DNA from: Desulfobacterales bacterium
GTDB taxonomy: Bacteria; Desulfobacterota; Desulfobacteria; Desulfobacterales; JAUCGF01
Length of the DNA: 7,964 nt
Assembly (NCBI GenBank): GCA_029940345.1
Contig: JAOZRC010000224.1
Coordinates: 1 to 7,964, forward strand
Direction of reading: 5' to 3'
A program made the position numbers and the translations under genes. Of this stretch, positions 6,259 through 7,964 are shown one piece after another. The notes under the pieces were generated by a model, which was not told the origin of the DNA, made no database searches, and worked only from the letters and a program-made list of their open reading frames with translations. Positions within the stretch are counted from its first letter, which is position 1. Each line of letters begins with the position of its first letter.

Positions 6259-7098
6259 TCAATTTTCAAGGTTACGATACCAGACGGTCATACTTTCAAT
6301 GCCGCCGGCAATATTAGTGTTGTTTGTCAACAGGCCGGCATACGTGTATTTTTGACTTTTAAACAGCTTATTAATACCTATCGAACGGGTGCGCGCAATG
6401 GTAAAGGCGATATGCTTAGGTAGCTTCCGCATGGCATCTTCCATTTTAACAAGCAGCGCCAGGCCGCAACCCTGACCACGCCAGGAAGGCAACACCGCAA
6501 AATCAGTCATTTCAACGCCTTGATTGCCCGAATCTGTTTCCGCCGCCGCCACGGCGACAATGCGGCCTTCATGGCGAATATAAAAATAGTGGGAGTGCGT
6601 AGCCATCTGATGGATCAAATACGACGGTTCAAAAATCGGGAAAGGATAGGTTTTAAATACCTGGCGAAAAAGGCGACTCATTTCCACAGCGTCGTGCGGA
6701 ACACATTTTCGCACTCGGTGTGTCAGCCGGTGGTCTGTCACACCGGTTTCGGACAATGGTTGACTGATGAGCGCCTCAATTCGGCGCATCTGCTCAAAGT
6801 TTTTTTCCTTAAAACGCTCCGGTGTGATAAATTTAGAAAGAAACAACATCCCCTGACCGTTATTAAAGAATCCAGGAATAAAAGCTTCCCGAAGATAACC
6901 GGCATCAATAAAAAAAGAGGCGAAGGTTTCCGGAATTTTAGCTAAGATTTTCCCGTAATTATTAGCGCTGGCTAATTCATCCAGCGTCGGAATGATGACA
7001 GGCAGATCCTTGGGATGAAGTTTCAGTAAATAGATGCGATTATTGTGCGGACCGTGTTGGATGGTGGAACCCATTAATTTTTCGATCTTATCAGTCAT
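6259..7098 (-). CDS. ablB: Putative beta-lysine N-acetyltransferase (N-epsilon-acetyl-beta-lysine synthesis)
   Basis: AblB acetylates beta-lysine, made from lysine by the aminomutase AblA, to give the compatible solute N-epsilon-acetyl-beta-lysine used against salt stress. The 279-residue product has the AblB-specific N-terminal half: IEKLMGSTIQHGPHNNRIYL (5-24), NNYGKILAKIP, then GYLREAFIPGFFNNGQG and the LSKF stretch (67-90). A GNAT domain follows, with acetyl-CoA-binding motif A RGQGCG (207-212) after TDFAVLPSW. The ending, NNTNIAGGIESMTVWYRN, is typical of the family. The ATG at 7098 gives the usual start, but only a poly-A stretch precedes it and no clear ribosome-binding site. ablA, normally next door, is not within 860 bases upstream nor downstream, so the gene is separated from its partner here. 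Function is assigned by motif resemblance; the protein looks full length. Confidence 0.9.
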   Translation of the reverse strand: MTDKIEKLMGSTIQHGPHNNRIYLLKLHPKDLPVIIPTLDELASANNYGKILAKIPETFASFFIDAGYLREAFIPGFFNNGQGMLFLSKFITPERFKEKNFEQMRRIEALISQPLSETGVTDHRLTHRVRKCVPHDAVEMSRLFRQVFKTYPFPIFEPSYLIHQMATHSHYFYIRHEGRIVAVAAAETDSGNQGVEMTDFAVLPSWRGQGCGLALLVKMEDAMRKLPKHIAFTIARTRSIGINKLFKSQKYTYAGLLTNNTNIAGGIESMTVWYRNLEN

Positions 7099-7470
7099 TT
7101 TTTTTCAAACGATGTGGCCGGCGGTGCGGCGTTGATTACGGATAACCAACCCGTATCGCTCCGTCGCAGGTAAATGATTTAATTAAAATCCCATAAGCCG
7201 TAGGGAAATTGTATCGTTAGCCTCGAAATTGAAGTCAAATTAGCGGAAGACGGACCCAAAGGCAAGCACTTTCGGGCATCCTTCATAAGCCAGTTTACAC
7301 TTTTACCATTTATTTTTAGCTTCAGGCGCATGTGATGAATCGTAACACATTCTTTCAGATTGCGGATCGGGGTTGCGCAGCCTGAAAGAATACGGTACAA
7401 AAGTAGCTGTAATCGGAATCGAATTCAATAACTATTTTTACTGATTATAACGGATTTGGGGGGAGGTTAT
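7099..7470. other. Gap upstream of ablB without a convincing gene
   Basis: I see no supported gene. A 73-codon minus frame (7179-7400) has no recognisable motif and no good ribosome-binding site. The only structure noted is a 10-base inverted repeat, ATTCTTTCAG (7349-7358) and CTGAAAGAAT (7382-7391), around a 23-base loop. No promoter for ablB could be picked out with confidence. Confidence 0.5.
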
Positions 7471-7666
7471 GCCGCAGAGCGGCAATGTGATATAGCCAGG
7501 GGTTTCAACCCCAAGTCAGTGTTAATATTTATTTTGCGCCCTGAAGGGGCGCGGGATGTGAAATATTTTCAGGATTAATCATACCACGCCCCTTCAGGGC
7601 GTAATCATTACCATTCACAGACCTGTGGTTGAAACCACAGGCTATATTACCTGACCTCTTCGAGGT
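7471..7666. repeat. Mirror-symmetric array of six hairpins
   Basis: Three hairpin types occur in the order A-B-C and then, inverted, C'-B'-A'. A is GCCGC-AGA-GCGGC (7471-7483). B is GGGGTT-TC-AACCCC (7499-7512), preceded by TATAGCC. C is CGCCCTGAAGGGGCG (7537-7551). C' is its exact reverse complement (7587-7601). B' is CCTGTGGTT-GA-AACCACAGG (7622-7641), followed by GGCTATAT overlapping its end. A' is ACCTC-TTC-GAGGT (7654-7666). Hairpins of types B and C resemble intergenic palindromes I know from repeat-rich genomes of Desulfobacterales and others. A minus frame of 82 codons across this block is a by-product of the repeats. Confidence 0.75.
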
Positions 7667-7675
7667 AAAAATTAG

Positions 7676-7820
7676 GTAATAGTTCACCGTAAATTTGCAG
7701 GGAGCAGTCGAATCTGGCAGTCTGCCTTTGCTGTGCCGCTCGCTTCGCTCGCGGTAGGGCGAAAAAAATTTTCGCACTCCTACGAATACTGTCCTCTGCG
7801 ACTTTGCGGTGAACTATTAC
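7676..7820. repeat. 145-bp element with 25-bp imperfect inverted ends
   Basis: GTAATAGTTCACCG (7676-7689) has an exact inverted copy at 7807-7820, and the similarity continues inward to about 25 bases with three mismatches (7676-7700 against 7796-7820). Inside are GCTCGCTTCGCTCGC, a nested palindrome, and a strong hairpin GCGAAAA-AAA-TTTTCGC (7759-7775). There is no coding content. The whole could fold into one long imperfect hairpin, as MITE-like elements do. Confidence 0.6.
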
Positions 7821-7860
7821 AAAATTAGTAATTTATCAGGTGTGTTATTATACTCGCGAA

Positions 7861-7941
7861 GGCCATAATTGGTGATTTTATAATTGATCAATACCTTAAT
7901 TCATAGGCGTAAGACATATTTCAAAATCACCAATTATGACC
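7861..7941. repeat. 81-bp inverted-repeat element with 19-bp ends
   Basis: GGCCATAATTGGTGATTTT (7861-7879) and the reverse complement of 7923-7941 agree at 18 of 19 positions, around a 43-base AT-rich centre that includes the palindrome ATTGATCAAT (7883-7892). It may be a miniature element, or the end of a larger one reaching past the window. Confidence 0.55.
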
Positions 7942-7964
7942 GTGCCAAGTATATCCGAATTCGG

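Noticed and set aside
6520..6945. A 141-codon plus frame inside ablB
   Set aside because: It is the antisense of ablB and has no recognisable features.
7179..7400. A 73-codon minus frame upstream of ablB
   Set aside because: No motif, no ribosome-binding site, and nothing suggesting selection; it could be a very old remnant but I cannot support that.
7471..7666. A CRISPR array
   Set aside because: The repeats are inverted, of three kinds and unevenly spaced; there is no series of equal direct repeats with unique spacers and no cas gene.
7529..7777. An 82-codon minus frame across the repeat block
   Set aside because: It is made of hairpin repeats read through in one frame.

Overview
The window looks like accessory DNA from a Desulfobacterales-like (Desulfobacterota, sulfate-reducer type) bacterium, perhaps marine or saline. 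This rests on a tungsten-type aldehyde:ferredoxin oxidoreductase, an acetyl-beta-lysine (osmolyte) acetyltransferase, and a high load of decayed insertion sequences and palindromic repeats. The taxon is inference from protein style, not proven by any marker gene.

Left third (1-2470) is a gene graveyard. A 5'-decayed DDE transposase remnant on + meets, tail to tail near 435-455, an IS1634-type (DUF4277-like) transposase remnant on -. That second transposase is fused in frame to the start of a secreted or lipoprotein-like low-complexity protein that still has a ribosome-binding site and a plausible promoter. After an AT-rich gap come three consecutive scraps of an opp/dpp peptide ABC transporter: a piece of the substrate-binding protein, about nine codons of an OppD/DppD-type ATPase, and a piece of an OppF/DppF-type ATPase that ends inside a palindromic repeat.

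The middle (2526-6239) holds two intact genes on +: an AOR-family tungsten/iron-sulfur oxidoreductase, and a P-loop ATPase fused to a C-terminal PD-(D/E)XK nuclease-like domain. Between them are a paired palindromic repeat and a 105-bp MITE-like element. The element's right terminal repeat contains a good outward sigma70-type promoter aimed at the ATPase-nuclease gene.

The right part holds ablB on -, convergent with the ATPase-nuclease gene, without its usual partner ablA beside it. After that come about 870 bp with no convincing gene but rich in repeats: a mirror-symmetric array of six hairpins, a 145-bp element with 25-bp imperfect inverted ends, and an 81-bp element with 19-bp inverted ends.

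A short hairpin (GCGGRAAGCYRTYCCGC) recurs four times between genes, with a compensatory stem change and a wobble pair, so it behaves as a REP-like family. No complete multi-gene system is visible. The best candidates for new biology are the ATPase-nuclease with its element-borne promoter and the layered repeat families.
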